A stretch of DNA of 64,000 nucleotides from Coptis chinensis (lineage: Eukaryota > Streptophyta > Magnoliopsida > Ranunculales > Ranunculaceae), in the NCBI GenBank assembly GCA_015680905.1, contig CM027378.1:2418001-2482000 (forward strand), in the 5' to 3' direction. This document shows, piece by piece, positions 12,570 through 24,499 of this stretch. Each line of letters opens with the position of its first letter. The first letter of the stretch is position 1. The translations under genes and the position numbers were made by a program. Under the pieces are notes generated by a model that saw only the letters and a program-made list of their open reading frames with translations, did not search any database and was not told where the DNA came from.

Positions 12570-13842
12570 TCACCCCTATAGTTATAGTGAAGGGATTTAC
12601 AATGTATTATTAGATTATACAGGCTATAATATTATGCGCATATTCTAAATTGCTAACTCTCATTTTGTTATTCCCCATCTGTATGGAGGTGTCAGACATT
12701 GAGCAATTTTTTTAAGATGGGGTTTGTACCAGGATCCCTGAGTGATATCTTATACAGACTTTCAGTCTGATTATTTGACACTAAAAAGAATTTGACTTCA
12801 CTCTGACATGCTAACTTTGAAAACCCAAAATATATTCTAGGGAGGCGTGTACTAAGGATGAGCTAGAAGGTGCATATTAAGAATTAACGTGTTTTTTTTT
12901 TTTTGTGATTTGCACAGTTCTCGGTATTCTCGTTCACATTTGTGAGTTAATGTACCAAAAAATGTATTTGTGTTGTCAAATTGTCAATAGCTAGCCGTAG
13001 TATGTAAGGTCCCTCCTGATTAAAGCTTCCTGAATCAAACGTATAAAGCTTCATGTGATTGTACTTGTGCGTGCCTAAAAGCTATCTAATGTATAGTTAT
13101 GAAACATTATACTGAACCCCTAATGTTTTAGTCAAGATCACATGATAGTAATAGATTATTTGCAAAGTCTCGATGTTTAGACTTGGAATGGCCACTTAAA
13201 TTTATTTTTATATGTCGAAGTTCATCTGTGGTCATTGTTGGTCGGTCTCATAATTGTTTAGGATTAGACTATTCAAACTCAAATTCACGTTAAAATTCAT
13301 ATTCATATTCAAATTCAAAGTGAAATTCAAACGCAACATTTTCATATTCAAATTTATATACATAATTTCAAATTCAAAATTTATATACATAATTTCAAAT
13401 TCAAAATTCATATAAAAATCTAAATCTAAATCTTCATCTACAATAAGAGCCCTTATTTCTTTCCCCTTTCTTCTTTTATTTTTCTCTACTACCTCTAAAT
13501 CACCTACACCTACTATATTACTCGGATGGGCAGCTTGTCGATCCCCTCTACGGGCGGATGCTGACGTTCCCCTTCATCTTTTTTTCTCAGGCGGGTCACC
13601 GCGACCCGAACTACTACTGCCGCCACTAAGTAATTTCTTAGCATCTGTGTAGATGGTTTTCGCTACACTCTTCACATTCTTTGATCACGGACCCATTATT
13701 ACTACAAAAAATAGTAATAAACAAATATTAATAACCAAAAACTCCAATTTAATAATATGACAAACAAGTTTCATCGACAAAACAAAAACGAAACATAACC
13801 AATTAGAGAGAGTCGTACAATCTAATTTAAAAACCAAAACTA

Positions 13843-14600
13843 CAATGCATCAATAATCTCATTTTGCCAAAAAATTGTTGCAATTAATACAATTGATACA
13901 ATGAATATGATCCAATATAATACAATCAATTTGCGACAACAAGAAACCTAGCAACTACTAATCAACTAAATGGATAAAAAAAAATGGGGAGGGATAACAA
14001 TGGTTAAGTGATGTAGTTGAAATAACTGAATTTTGGATTGTTCGATCAAGTAATGGAAACTCAATGGAATTCACAATTCTCTCAGACAATAATGGTCAGC
14101 AAGTGTCTTTTATTTTTTCTATTTTTACTGCTTTTCCATATTGGTAATTGGTACTGAGCTATGGAGAGAAAGAGTTTGCAATCTCATGAGGCATGATGAT
14201 CAGTCTCTGGCTATCTGCTCTTGTCCACTAAAAACCAAAGATTTTAAATAACCTTTTTAATTAGGGTCTTAATATCTATCGAGTCTTTGTGACTATGATT
14301 ATAAAACATGTTATTATTTATGGTTGTGCTGCATGTGCATGTTACTACTATTTACTTGCAAAACCATCTAAACCTGTCATTAGAACTAATAACAAAAGTG
14401 GTAGAACTACAAAAGATCTTAAATGACATACTATTCTTCATGCACAGACAGGTTATGACTCTTCAAAACTACTTCTACTTCTTTTTCTACAATGCATCAA
14501 TAATCCCATTTCGCCAAAAGATTGCTACAATTAATAGAGTATTATAGTGGAAATGATACAATGCAATCAATTTGTTGCAACACAACTACTAATCAACTCA
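13843..14600 (+). repeat. Direct repeat pair about 640 bp apart
   Basis: The blocks 13843-13975 and 14486-14600 share CTACAATGCATCAATAATC, CCATTT/CATTTT-GCCAAAA and ACTACTAATCAACT, with moderate divergence. No terminal structure or coding content was seen. Confidence 0.5.
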
Positions 14601-15246
14601 AAACCAAAAATAGGATTTATCATCATTGGCAAAAGGAACTGACTATATAACACAAGGAAACCTCATTTTTCATTTACAAACTTGGTCATGACAATGCAAT
14701 ACAACCACCAACGAAAATCAGGTTATGACAATGCACACATACACTGAACCAAATTCAAAGTAGATAGTGTAATCATCACAATTTCAACATAGATAAAAAC
14801 ATGCATGGATATCAAGTAGCTTAGTGTAACTTTATAATTGTTTTCGATACCTTCATACTAAATTAAAACAAAAAATAAGACAAAAAACAAACAACAAACA
14901 AATTTCACACCTAATACTTAGAAGTTGCTTAACAATGCTTAAGTAATGGAGAAAAAAATGAAAGTTTTTGACTTGCCTGAAGAACAAAGTGAAGTTTGAA
15001 ATCTATTTGAGAAGTAGAAAATCATTTGAGAAGATCGGAAGTCTCTAAATGATTTGAGAAGTCTCTAAGCTTGAAGTCTATTTGAGAAGTCGATCTAAAT
15101 TTGGAGAGAGTTGAGAGAGCAGAAGGTTTGCTGTGGAGAAGAGATGAATTATTTGGTTTTAAACCAAACGAAGGGTTTAAGGGTTTTGGTTTAATGACTA
15201 TTTTACCCTCCCAATCTATTTTTTTTGTTTTAATTGCAACCGTCCA

Positions 15247-15305
15247 GATCGAGAGATGGGAGTGGTCACGATTTGGAGTGGGTTGGGAGTGGGAGTTGGT
15301 GTATC

Positions 15306-15372
<67 letters not shown>

Positions 15373-15428
15373 TCGAGAGATGGGAGTGGTCACGATTTGG
15401 AGTGGGTTGGGAGTGGGAGTTGGTGTAT
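15247..15428 (+). repeat. 58-bp duplication flanking a (TA)n microsatellite
   Basis: The block starting GATCGAGAGATGGGAG occurs at 15247-15304 and again, identical, at 15371-15428. The (TA)n run 15309-15370 lies between them and a second TA run follows the second copy. This is either slippage/unequal exchange or a product of repair next to the retrotransposon insertion. Confidence 0.85.
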
Positions 15429-15435
15429 ATATATA

Positions 15436-15746
15436 TATATAATTAAACAACCAATCAAAGAGACAAAACACAAGATATTATAGTGGTTCGGTGCCAATGC
15501 GGTAGCCTACGTCCACAGGAGAAGAAAGGTTTATTGCTTGATTAATTTAGGTTTTGTGTTACAGAGGGTTATATATAGCACAACATGAGTGCACACTCGT
15601 ATCTCTAGTTTCTAAAAGGAGTGGAGACTTTCCTTTATATAAAACATACGAATCTATCGAACCTCTGTCAAAACCGACTAGGGCGCGCCCGCGCCTTCAT
15701 CATCTGCAACATAAGCGCTCATGCGCCTTCTCTGACTTCTCCCACA
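15436..15746 (-). repeat. Copia 3' LTR
   Basis: Very similar to 20119-20428, with scattered substitutions. Its outer end has merged with the TA repeat (TATAT where the other copy has TGTAG), so the exact boundary is uncertain by a few bases. Confidence 0.9.
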
Positions 15747-15760
15747 CTCCCCCTCAAGTT
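15747..15760 (-). other. Copia polypurine tract
   Basis: Read on the minus strand, TTGAGGGGGAG lies immediately before the 3' LTR. It is the usual plus-strand priming site of copia elements. Confidence 0.85.
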
Positions 15761-17187
15761 GGTGTGAAGATATCCAGCGAGCCCAACTTGGAGAGAATAT
15801 CATGGAACTTGGAAGCTTGAAGTTCCTTGGTAAAAATGTCTGCAAGCTGTTGGTCACTTCGAACAAAGGAGGTAGTGACAATGTTAGACTGTACTTTTTC
15901 ACGCACAAAATGACAGTCAACTTCAATATGCTTAGTTCTCTCATGAAACATTGGATTTGCAACAATGTGCATAGTAGCTTGATTATCACAGTAAAGTGTA
16001 GTTGGTAGATGCAAACCAAAACACAAATCCTTCAGAAGAGAGCGAAGCCATATGATTTCACTGGTGCTGGAAGTCATAGCCCTATACTCAGCTTTTGCAC
16101 TAGAACGAGCCACTACATTCTGTTTCTTACTCTTCCAAGTGACTAAATTACCTCCCACAAAGGTACAATAACTGGAAGTAGACCGCCGATCAACTAGACA
16201 TCCTGCCCAATCAGCATCTGTATAAGTAATAATAGATGTATGCCCATTTTTCCGCATCCAAATACCTCTGCCTGGTGACCCTTTCTGATACTGCAGTATT
16301 CTAGAAACTGCATTCATATGTGCAGTCCTTGGAGCATGCATAAAATGACTAACCAAGCTTACTGCATAAGAAATATCTAGTCGGGTAATAGTTAAATATA
16401 TCAGTTTACCAACTAATCGCTGATACTGACCAATGTCAGTAAGAAGACCACCGGTGTTGTCCAACTTGGCTCCACTGTCAGTTGGAGAATTAGATGGTTT
16501 TACCCCCAGCTTACCTGCTTCACTCAAAAGATCCAACACATACTTTCTTTGATTAAGAAATATGCCTCTTTTTGAATAAGCAATTTCGATCCCAAGAAAG
16601 TACTTCATAATACCCAGATCCTTTATGGCAAATTTCTTGTGCATTAAATCCTTGAGCTTAGAGATTTTGATATGGTCATTACCTGTGATAACTATGTCAT
16701 CAACATAAATAAGAACAACAACCAAGCTTGATCTGCTAGATTTAACAAATAAGAAAGGATCATCATCATTTCGCTTAAGGCTAATCATAGCTAGAACAGA
16801 ACTAAGCTTGGCATACCACGCTCGTGCAGATTGTTTAAGTCCATAGATAGCCTTTTTTAACTTGCATACTAATCCAACCTTAGTCTTCTTCGGATGTCCA
16901 GGTGGGATGCTCATATACACTTTTTCTTTAAGATCTCTGTGTAAGAATGCATTTTTAACATCCATCTGAAATAATTTCCAGTCTTGATTTACAGCTAGAG
17001 ATACAAGAACTATAAACGTGTTCATCTTTGCAACTGGTGCAAAAGTCTCCTTGTAGTCCTGACCATAAGTTTGGGTGAATCCTTTTGCAACAAGTCGAGC
17101 TTTAAACCTCTCTAAGGAACCATCACTGTTGAACTTGTTTCTGAACACCCACTGATAATCAACAGTTTTCTTTCCGTACGGTAGCAT
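15754..17187 (-). pseudogene. Copia reverse transcriptase and RNase H (pol C-terminal part)
   Basis: A 477-codon open frame starting inside pol. Residues 1-250 are the copia RT domain (RVT_2): it contains the conserved RFKARLVAKGFTQ, the DVKNAFLHRDL block, KAIYGLKQSARAWY and the catalytic YVDD box (LIYVDDIVITG at about residue 165). Residues about 315-450 are the copia RNase H with YTDADWAG and the KSKKQNVVARSSAKAEYRAM block. This part is open to its natural stop just before the polypurine tract. It is joined upstream to integrase by a stop and frameshift near 17190-17200, so no complete polyprotein can be made. The relatively clean RT frame suggests moderate age. Confidence 0.93.
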
Positions 17188-17196
17188 AACAATCTC

Positions 17197-18183
17197 TCAA
17201 GTTTTATTCTCGTCTAGAGCACGAAGTTCTTCTTGCATCGCCTTTCTCCATACTGGATAAGAGTTAGATTCTCTAAAGTTCTTGGGTTCTTGCACGTCAT
17301 CGACTGTACTTAAGAAAGCATGATGAGATGAAGTGATATTGGCATACGTTATATACTCCTGTAGAGGATATGAAACATCATGTAAAGAATAAAAGTTCAT
17401 GTGAGTCACTGGAGGATGCAGTTCTCTATCAGATTTATAGTAATCATTGAGAGTTACTGGAGGTCGTCTCTCTCGTTCAGATTGTCGAGAAACTGGAGGA
17501 GCACTAGAGCGCACCCACGCCTCAGTTTGCTCATTCTGGGAGCGCGCCCGCACCTCTGTTACTAGAAAATCGTTAGGCACTAGAGCGTGCGTGCCCTTTA
17601 GTTGCTCAGTATGGGAACGCGCCCGCACCCTTTCTTTAGTAGAACCCACAACTTCATGTGTTTCAATAACTTCAGCGGCAGGAACTATACCTTTGCCAAC
17701 CGCTGGGACAGGAACCATGCCTTCACCAACTGCTGGGAGAGGTGCCAAATCTGCCAAACACTCCCCCTGGGACTGATTCCCAGGCACAGCTGGATCTTGA
17801 AAGAAAGCTTCAGATTCCACAAATCGTACATCACGAGAGACAACCAGTTTTCTTGTCGCCGGATTGTAACATATGTAGTCTTTCTGTGTGGTAGAATAAC
17901 CAACAAAAATACATCGAGTAGCCCGAGCATCGAATTTATCTCAATGAAGAGCTTGCAGATGTACATAACAAACACACCCAATAACTCGCAAATGAGAGAG
18001 ATCTAACGGCCTAGATTTGAGCACTTCCAATGGGGATTTAAAAGCAAGAACCCGACTAGGAAAACGATTAATCAAATAAGCAGCAGTTAAGACGCCATGA
18101 GACCAGTATTTCTTAGGAACATTCATGCCCAACATAAGAGCACGAGTGGTCTCCAAAAGGTGTCTATTTTTTCTTTCAGCCAC
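17197..18183 (-). pseudogene. Copia integrase C-terminal region and linker to RT (broken)
   Basis: Two minus-strand frames (17197-17820 and 17941-18183). The upper one has the AERKNRHLLETTRALM and WSHGVLTAAYLINR blocks that end the integrase core, then VLKSRPLDLSHLRVIGCVCYVH. A stop near 17940 follows, where the next residues would be the usual FDARATRCIFVGYS block. The lower one is the low-conservation linker rich in Pro/Val/Arg, ending in the start of the RT domain (NSYPVWRKAMQEELRAL). One stop and at least one frameshift separate them. Confidence 0.85.
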
Positions 18184-18189
18184 GTCATT

Positions 18190-18893
18190 CTAGTGAGGTG
18201 TGCCAACACAGCTAGTTTGATGAATTATCCCCTGGCTACGATGGTACTCAGGTAACAGACCTTTGCAAAACTCAGTGCCATTGTCTGATCTGAACATCTT
18301 GATTTTTCCACCAAACTGATAGTAACCATATTATGAAAATCTTTGAAAACATTCACAACCTCAGTCTTTGATTTCAACAAATATAACCATGTAGCACGAG
18401 ATTTATCATCAATAAACAACATAAAATACTTATAGCTATCATAAGAATTAACGGGAGCAGATCGCCATAAATCAAAGTGAATTAACTCAAACAAATTATT
18501 AGACATAGAATGCGAGTTTGGAAAAGGTAAACGAGTTTGTTTAGAAAATTGACAAACATCACAAACATCATCAGAGTTTATAGAAACATGCGGAAACAAA
18601 TTTGACAGGACATGCCTAGATGGATGCCCAAGTCTTTTATGCAAAATGCGACTCTCAAGTAAACCACTAGCTTGATACGCTTTCTTATGTGACTTCAACA
18701 AATATAGTCCATTGGAATAAATTCCTTCACCAATCGTCCTCTTCAACTTTCGATCCTGAAAGACGACAAAGTTAGGAGAAAAAATGACATCACAATTTAA
18801 AGAATTTGTAAGTTTGCCAACAGATAGAAGTTGGACGGGGAAGGAAGGAATAACTAGAGCATCACTCTTGAGACTTTGATTAAAAAAATTCAC
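18190..18893 (-). pseudogene. Copia GAG-pre-integrase and integrase core
   Basis: A 222-codon frame. It carries the HH-CC zinc-binding region (LHKRLGHPSRHVLSNL, then CDVCQFSKQ) and the start of the DDE core (ELIHFDLWRSAPVNSYDSYKYF, FIDDKSRATWLYLLKSK). The frame is lost after about residue 195, before the second catalytic Asp block, so the integrase is split. Known copia integrases need D-D-E across the region that is broken here. Confidence 0.88.
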
Positions 18894-19118
18894 TTAACCA
18901 CTATCTAGAATGGGAACGGTGGAGCCATTGGCTATGGAAATATTATGTTTTTCGGTTTTGGACACAAAATTATGGACAGAGGCAGGGCAATTAGCCATAT
19001 GATCAGTAACCCCCGAATCAATTATCCATGAGTTACTATTTTCTGGCATAGTAAAATAGGCATGTAAATTACCTGACACATGAGTTGAGACATACTGACC
19101 TTTGCTAGATAGCATCAA
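18894..19118 (-). pseudogene. Copia aspartic protease
   Basis: A 74-codon frame with WIIDSGVTDHMA, the copia protease active-site block (usually WIIDSGATDHM). The catalytic Asp is kept. A stop after ILDSG separates it from the pre-integrase frame that follows without a gap. Confidence 0.85.
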
Positions 19119-19132
19119 GACTTAGTGAGTTG

Positions 19133-20057
19133 TTAGAGAATTTGACTCAACTGATGACTAATATCTGAGTTGGACATTGATGTCTCGGCTACTGCGGCAT
19201 GCTCTTTCTTGGACAGTTCCTTTTCCTTTTTAAGATGTGGATATAATTCCCAACAATGGTCCTTGGTGTGCCAGTTCTTTCCACAATGATCACAGTGAGA
19301 TGGTTCCCTTTTTCCTTTACCTTTTTCAAATCCCTGTGACTTCTTTCGAAAATCATTTTCTGCAAGTAATATAGTAGATTCAGAGATTGAGGACTTCACC
19401 TCGGATTTTATGGTTTTCTTCCTTGTTTCCTCTCTCTGAATAGTTGCACAAACAGCAGCAAGTGATGGAAGAGTGCTTTCTATTAGAATATTGCTTTCCA
19501 GATTTTCATATTATGGTTTAAGACTACGAAATACTGTGAAGATTTTATCCTCTTCAGCCCGTTTCAAAAGAGCCTTAGCATCTGTGGTGTGTGGACGATA
19601 TATGTTTAACTCATCGCACAATTTCTTCAGATTTCCAAAATGTTCTGTAAAAGTCTTCTCACCTTGTTGCAAAGCACCGATTGCGAGTTGAAGTTCAAAA
19701 ACACGGGCAGAATTGTTTTGGTTTTCGTATAAATCTTCAATTGAATCCCACATCTCCTTTACAGAATCAGAGAAAGTAAAAATTCCAGCAATATATGACT
19801 CCATCGAATTGAGCAACCAAGATCGAACAAGCTGATCATTGGAAACTCAATTCTCATATTTGGCATCATCAATGGCAAGACACACCTTTGTACCATTAAT
19901 GAACCCTAATTTTCTCTTGCCACCCAGAGATAACGAAACAGCCCTAGAGCAAGGTATATAGTTTGTTTCATTCAAAATAATTGATGACAGCTTCCAACCG
20001 GGATTAGAATCAGTCTCTGTTGTTACAGCAGGCTTTGGGTTTGGTTTTGGATGTCAT
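19133..20057 (-). pseudogene. Copia gag with zinc knuckle (broken)
   Basis: The best start is the ATG at 20057, followed after a one-base frame change near 20030 by the usual N-terminal gag blocks (NPGWKLSSIILNETNY and SLGGKRKLGFING). A stop near 19850 falls before DQLVRSWLLNSME. The 19511-19816 frame carries the central gag domain (MWDSIEDLYENQN...FGNLKKLCDELNIY). The last frame ends in a CX2CX4HX4C knuckle (CDHCGKNWHTKDHC near 19300-19340) that binds RNA in functional relatives. At least three lesions disrupt it. Confidence 0.85.
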
Positions 20058-20102
20058 AGTATTTTGTGTTTATTTAGGTTAATTTAGAGGAGAGATTAAC
20101 CA

Positions 20103-20118
20103 CTCCGCTCGGATACTA
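20103..20118 (-). other. Copia primer-binding site (degenerate)
   Basis: Directly inside the 5' LTR the minus strand reads TAGTATCCGAGCGGAG, close to the TGGTATCAGAGC primer site (initiator Met tRNA) of plant copia elements with about three changes. Confidence 0.7.
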
Positions 20119-20425
20119 TGTAGAATTAAACAACCAATCAAAGAGACAAAATACAAGAATTTATAGTGGTTCGGTGCCAATGCGGCAGGCTACGTCCACG
20201 GGAGAAGAAAGGTTTATTGCTTGATTAATTTAGGTTTGTGTTACAGAGGGTTATATATAGCACAACATGAGTGCACACTCATATCTCTAGTTTCTAAAAG
20301 GAATGGAGACTTTCCTTTATAGAAAACATACGAATCTATCGAACCTCTGTCAAAACCGACTAGGGTGCGCCCGCGCCTTCATCATGTGCAACATAAGCGC
20401 GTCCGTGCCTTCTCTGACTTCTCCC

Positions 20426-20428
<3 letters not shown>
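20119..20428 (-). repeat. Copia 5' LTR
   Basis: A 310-bp LTR with clean TG...CA ends (minus strand TGTGGGAG...CTACA). It is bordered outside by the (AT)n run and inside by the primer-binding site. Confidence 0.92.

Positions 20429-20500
<72 letters not shown>
20429..20500. repeat. (AT)n microsatellite between copia and MULE
   Basis: About 36 AT units directly join the copia LTR to the left inverted repeat of the Mutator-like element. With 15309-15370 and 26206-26227 it marks an original TA-rich target. Confidence 0.95.
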
Positions 20501-20503
<3 letters not shown>

Positions 20504-20665
20504 ACTCTTAAACGTAGGTACTTAAGGTAATAACTAACGGAGTAAACCTCACAAGATATCCCACGAGATTTAGTCAATCCTAAAACTAAAAAACCCCACT
20601 CGTATCTCTCTTTCTCTCTTTCCCTCCCTATTTTCTCTCTCCCATTTCGTGACTTTCTTCCCCTC
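20501..20665 (+). repeat. MULE left terminal inverted repeat
   Basis: Inverted match to 26040-26205. It is CT-rich on this strand in its inner half. An insertion of about 9 bases (TAACTAACGGAG region, 20530-20543) distinguishes it from the right copy. Confidence 0.85.
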
Positions 20666-21138
20666 CAACTTTTCTCTCTCACGGTTCTCCCTAGTTTCTC
20701 TCTCTTCCAACAAAAAAAAAACCCATTCATATCTCTCTCCATTACTTTTTCTAGGAGAAAGTTTTTCTTTACTATTTAAAGGTATGAGTTACTACTTATG
20801 CCTCATTAACAATATTATATTGAAGTGGCACTAGAATATTTTGCCTATAGTCTTTCTCAAAAAATGAAAATCCAATGGAATGTAAGGTATTTCTATTTGT
20901 TGTATGACTTGTTTTAGTTTAATATTCCATTGGTTTTAACTATTTTGGTTTGAAGGGAGTGCTAGTTTGGAGTTGAAGCGTTTGTGTTGTGGATAGTTCA
21001 AAGAAATATAATATATAGTTCAAAACCCAGCGATTGGAAGTGAAAATTAATTATTACTATACTAAAATAAATAATTAATTATTACTATATAGTGTTTTTT
21101 GGTAATAAGTTTAATTTTTTCTTATGTGTTAGGTTATA

Positions 21139-23310
21139 GTGATGGAGAATCCGGAACTCGATGCAGAGAGTGGGAGCTTAGGTGCTGAAAATTGTGAGAT
21201 CTATACTCCTCAAGAATCAGACGTTTACAACTTTTACAATGCATATGTAAAAATAGCTGGATTTAGTATACATAGTTGGACTCAACAGAAGAAGGATGGT
21301 GTAACAGTAAGAAAGGAATATGTTTGTTATAAACAAGGAAAAAGTTTACTAGTAGCAGATGTTGGGCAAAAAAGGCGTTGGGGGTAATATAAAAGAAGAT
21401 TGTAAAGCAAAAGTAGCAGTGACGAAGACAAAATCCAATACATTTGTAGTTAGTATGTTCGTTGAGGGGCATACTCACTCATTGTCAACTCCGAGTAGAG
21501 TACACTTTATGAGATCTCACTGTGGCTTTTCTAATGCCCAAAAATGTTTAACGCAACAACTTAGCATGGTTAATATACCACAGCATCAACAATTTAGCTT
21601 ACTTGGAGTGCAGTCAGGTGGGATAGAAAACATTGGTTTTATACAGAAGGATTTATATAACCAGAAAAGGAACAAGCGTAATGAGATGAAGGGCCACGAT
21701 GGAGATATGTTTCACGAGTATTTAAAATTGGAACAAGGAAAGAATCCTTCTTTCACTTTTAAAATTGAGGCAGATGCTGGACAAAGAATTACTCGTTGTT
21801 TTTTGATAGATGCAACCTCTAGGCGAGCATACAAGTTTTTTGGAGATGTGGTTATTTTTTATACTACCTATAAGACCAATCGATATTGATTGATTTTTGC
21901 ACCATTATTTGGAGTTAATAATCATGGCCAAACTATTTTATTTGCTTGTGCTTTTTTATGTGATGAGACCGTAGTGTCGTTTTGTTGGTTATTCGACCAA
22001 TTTTTAGAAACTATGCCAAGCGACGCGCCGAAGATGATTATAACATATCAGGATCCAGCAATGACAAAAGCTATTTCTCAAGTTCTTTCAACTACTTATC
22101 ACAGGTATTGTAATTTTTTCTTTTCTTTTATTTTATTTTTATTTCTTTTGGCATACTAAAGATTTGGGTACTCTGTCACAAGTACTGCAGTTGGCACATA
22201 TTAACGAAATTTTCCGAGAGATTAGATATAGTTAAGTATACTGAGTACTATGGTGAGTTTTCAAGTTGCATATGGAGATGTGAAACGAAAGACGAGTTTG
22301 ACTCCAAATGGAATGATCTTGTTCAAAGGAGTGGTTTACATGAAAACAAATGGCTACAGTTAATGTACGATATCCATTCACAGTAGGTGCCTGCATATGT
22401 GAATCATATTTTCTCTGCTGGTATGTCAAGTAGCCAACGAGCGGAAAATGCTCATTCATTCTATAAGAGGTATGTTTCCAAGGAAAATTCTTTAGTAGAT
22501 TTTATGATTCAATTTGGTAGGGGAATTATACACCAACGCCATGAAGAATTAATGGCTGATAACAAAGATATGATTGAGAAGCCTAAATTGAAAATGCCCC
22601 ATAACTTTTTGGTACATATGGCTGATGTTTATACACTTGAGTTGTTTTTTAAATTTCAAGATGAGTTGTGGGAGAGCTTGAACTATAGATTTGAGCTTCT
22701 TAGTGACAATGACAATTGTTGTGTTTATAAAGTTGAAAGGAAAATCTTGAGGAAGAAAGTGGTGGAAAAGTATAGAGTGCGGGAAGTTTGTTATCAAAAA
22801 GATTTGGATTTGGCTTCATGCAGTTGCAAAATGTTTGAAAGTGCGGGGGTCCTTTGTAGACACATTTTGGCATATTTGAACAAGATGCATGATTTTGATA
22901 AATTGCCGGACCAATCCATTTTAAAGAAATGGTGTAAAACTGCAAAATCAGAGACAGACATTGATGATGGTGGAATGGAGATAAAAGATAATAAATTATA
23001 CCTTTTTATGAGGAATGAACTGATTCAAATGTCTACAGTTGTAGTTGATGAAGCTCTTAGAAGTAAAGAAGCAATTAAATTGTATACATATACTTTATGT
23101 AGTGCACTTGAAAAGATTAAGAAGTTAGTTGATTGTGGCACAGGTGTAGCAGTAACACGTGATAAAAATATTTTTCCTAGAAGTAAGAGTTCTAATCTGG
23201 AAAATAATTATACTGGACCGAGTCAAGCAAAGTAAAGGCAGGCGGTGCAATGGATGTAATAAGGTTGGAGTATCTCATGACAAAAGGAATTGTCCAATGC
23301 TTAATAATGG
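21139..23310 (+). pseudogene. FAR1/FRS-like MULE transposase, broken
   Basis: The gene order is that of MULE transposases related to FHY3/FAR1. 21139-21387 carries an acidic start and FAR1 DNA-binding domain (DVYNFYNAYVKIAGFS, then KEYVCYKQG). After a frameshift near 21370 it continues (EDCKAKVAV...FVVSMFVEGHTHSL), then the start of the MULE catalytic domain (FLIDATSRRAYKFFGDVVIFYTTYKTNRY). A TGA at 21887-21889 follows, then FAPLFGVNNHGQTILFACAFL and the ITYQDPAMTKAI block near 22040-22070. A frame change after about 22105, where plant introns also occur, is followed by a TAG at 22384-22386 where relatives have Trp. 22387-23235 carries the rest, with the SWIM zinc finger CSCKMFESAGVLCRH (CxCx8CxH). 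A CX2CX4HX4C-like knuckle follows in another frame near 23235-23290. At least four lesions: not functional. Confidence 0.88.
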
Positions 23311-23339
23311 GTAAGAAATGCCAATTTATTATTTCTTCA

Positions 23340-23590
23340 TTTTTAATCCTAAAAGTGCATTTCACATATTCTTTGTTATGTTAATTGCCTTGCAGCGAAC
23401 AAGCTTCACAAATTTCTTCATGTGACGACGAGGATGAAACTAATACAAATTCTAATAGTGATGATGATTCTTATTCTGCCTCGGGTACACTGATTTTTTG
23501 TATTGTTTTTTACCTTTTAGATAGTATTGTATTGCTTCTATCCTTATCGCTATTGAATTTTTGCTTGATATTAGGTGATGGAGCTTTGCA
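23340..23590 (+). other. Acidic tail remnant downstream of transposase
   Basis: The frame 23385-23490 encodes an Asp/Asn/Ser-rich stretch of the kind that often ends FRS-type proteins. It could be a further exon of the broken transposase (an AG acceptor lies at about 23396). No domain is recognisable. Confidence 0.35.
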
Positions 23591-23599
23591 TTGATATGC

Positions 23600-23849
23600 A
23601 TAAAGTACATGGCAAAGGGATTTGGTCTTAGCTGCTTGTGTCAAACACAATCATATTAGACGCGAAGAGAAAAATGATTGGTTATTCTGTGCCGGACAGA
23701 GTAAAGCTTTAGAAGAATTGCATGATCTTGATGATCAACCTGAAGCACAATGCACTTCTATGATGCAAGCTCAAACTGCATATTTGCTACGTAACTCAAT
23801 TGCTGAATCAATGTGGAATAACTTTATGAATGAATGGGAGACATGGTAA
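23600..23849 (+). pseudogene. PIF/Harbinger-type transposase C-terminal fragment
   Basis: An open frame of about 75 codons begins LAACVKHNHIRREEKNDWLF and ends LRNSIAESMWNNFMNEWETW. The first block resembles the conserved end of the plant PIF/Harbinger (DDE_Tnp_4) nuclease domain ('ACCxLHNxIRxE'). The second resembles the 'RxxIAxxMWxxF' tail of these proteins. The catalytic part is missing, so this is a remnant lying inside the MULE. It could alternatively be the end of a related host gene captured by the MULE; the match is by eye only. Confidence 0.5.
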
Positions 23850-24499
23850 TCGATCTTAATCGCCGCTGTTTGAGCTCATTGTAGAGACTTGTGTATGTCA
23901 ACATAGAGAATGATCTTTTTCTTTTCAGACGATCAATATTTTGTCAACATTTTTAGCCTTTACTTTATTCTGCATTAAATTGTCATTTGTGGTTTAGTTG
24001 TTGTTGGTGGTACCATAATTGAATTACATTGAATCCTCAAATCACTTGACCGGCATAAATGTTCTCAATGTGTAGCAACTTTTTTTTTTTGGATAGTGAA
24101 GCATTTGTACCCCAAGGGCACAAGTGTGTAGTAACTAAGTGAATGGCAGGGAGCTCAATTACTCTTTTGCGATGGCTATTGCTTGAACTACATTGTTATT
24201 TTCCTTTACTTTTTCTTCATGCTGATTGCTGGCTTGAGGTAGATTTACTTTGATATGTCCCCAGAATTGGACAGTATTATGCTGAGCCACTTAAGTTCAT
24301 AAACTTTTCTATCGAAACCCACCTAAATAATGCATCTAACAGTCTGGTCCTATCAGCAACACCTCATCATTCAAATTTGATCATCCCATCTTCCAATTTC
24401 AAAAATAAAATACAAAGCTGTATAAGTAAAGTTCCTCGTTGCTATCCGATCTTAACCATCACACCACCGGAGAGGCAGAAATGATGTGATGGGAAACTC
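23850..24499. other. Non-coding interior of MULE
   Basis: AT-rich DNA with no open frame of note; nothing recognised. Confidence 0.4.

Larger units (their letters stand above)
11786..15246. other. Intergenic, simple repeats only
   Basis: No coding region recognised in 3.4 kb. It holds a tandem repeat at 12488-12569, an AAATTCA-rich stretch at 13270-13420 and a direct repeat of about 120 bp (13843-13975 and 14486-14600, sharing CTACAATGCATCAATAATC). A GC-richer patch at 13520-13620 is unlike its surroundings but matches nothing I know. Confidence 0.45.
15436..20428 (-). mobile_element. Ty1/copia LTR retrotransposon, complete but defective
   Basis: Two LTRs of about 310 bp (15436-15746 and 20119-20428) bound a minus-strand internal region with gag, protease, integrase, reverse transcriptase and RNase H in the copia order. 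The right copy shows the canonical ends; the minus-strand LTR runs TGTGGGAGAAG...TTCTACA. A purine-rich tract (TTGAGGGGGAGT) sits inside the left LTR and a methionine-tRNA-like primer site inside the right LTR, which fixes the orientation. The element lies in a TA microsatellite, so the flanking ATATA on both sides fits a 5-bp target duplication but cannot prove it. Several frameshifts and stops make it non-autonomous. Confidence 0.93.

Noticed and set aside
13520..13620. GC-richer patch as possible rDNA or organelle insert
   Set aside because: No recognisable rRNA, tRNA or plastid sequence; composition alone is not enough.
15022..15483. Several frames of 75-149 codons across a TA microsatellite
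   Set aside because: Their length comes from the repeat (Tyr-Ile runs) and from the 58-bp duplication; not genes.
20303..20742. Frames of 75 and 130 codons through (AT)n
   Set aside because: They run from a copia LTR through a microsatellite into the MULE TIR, so no single gene can be there.
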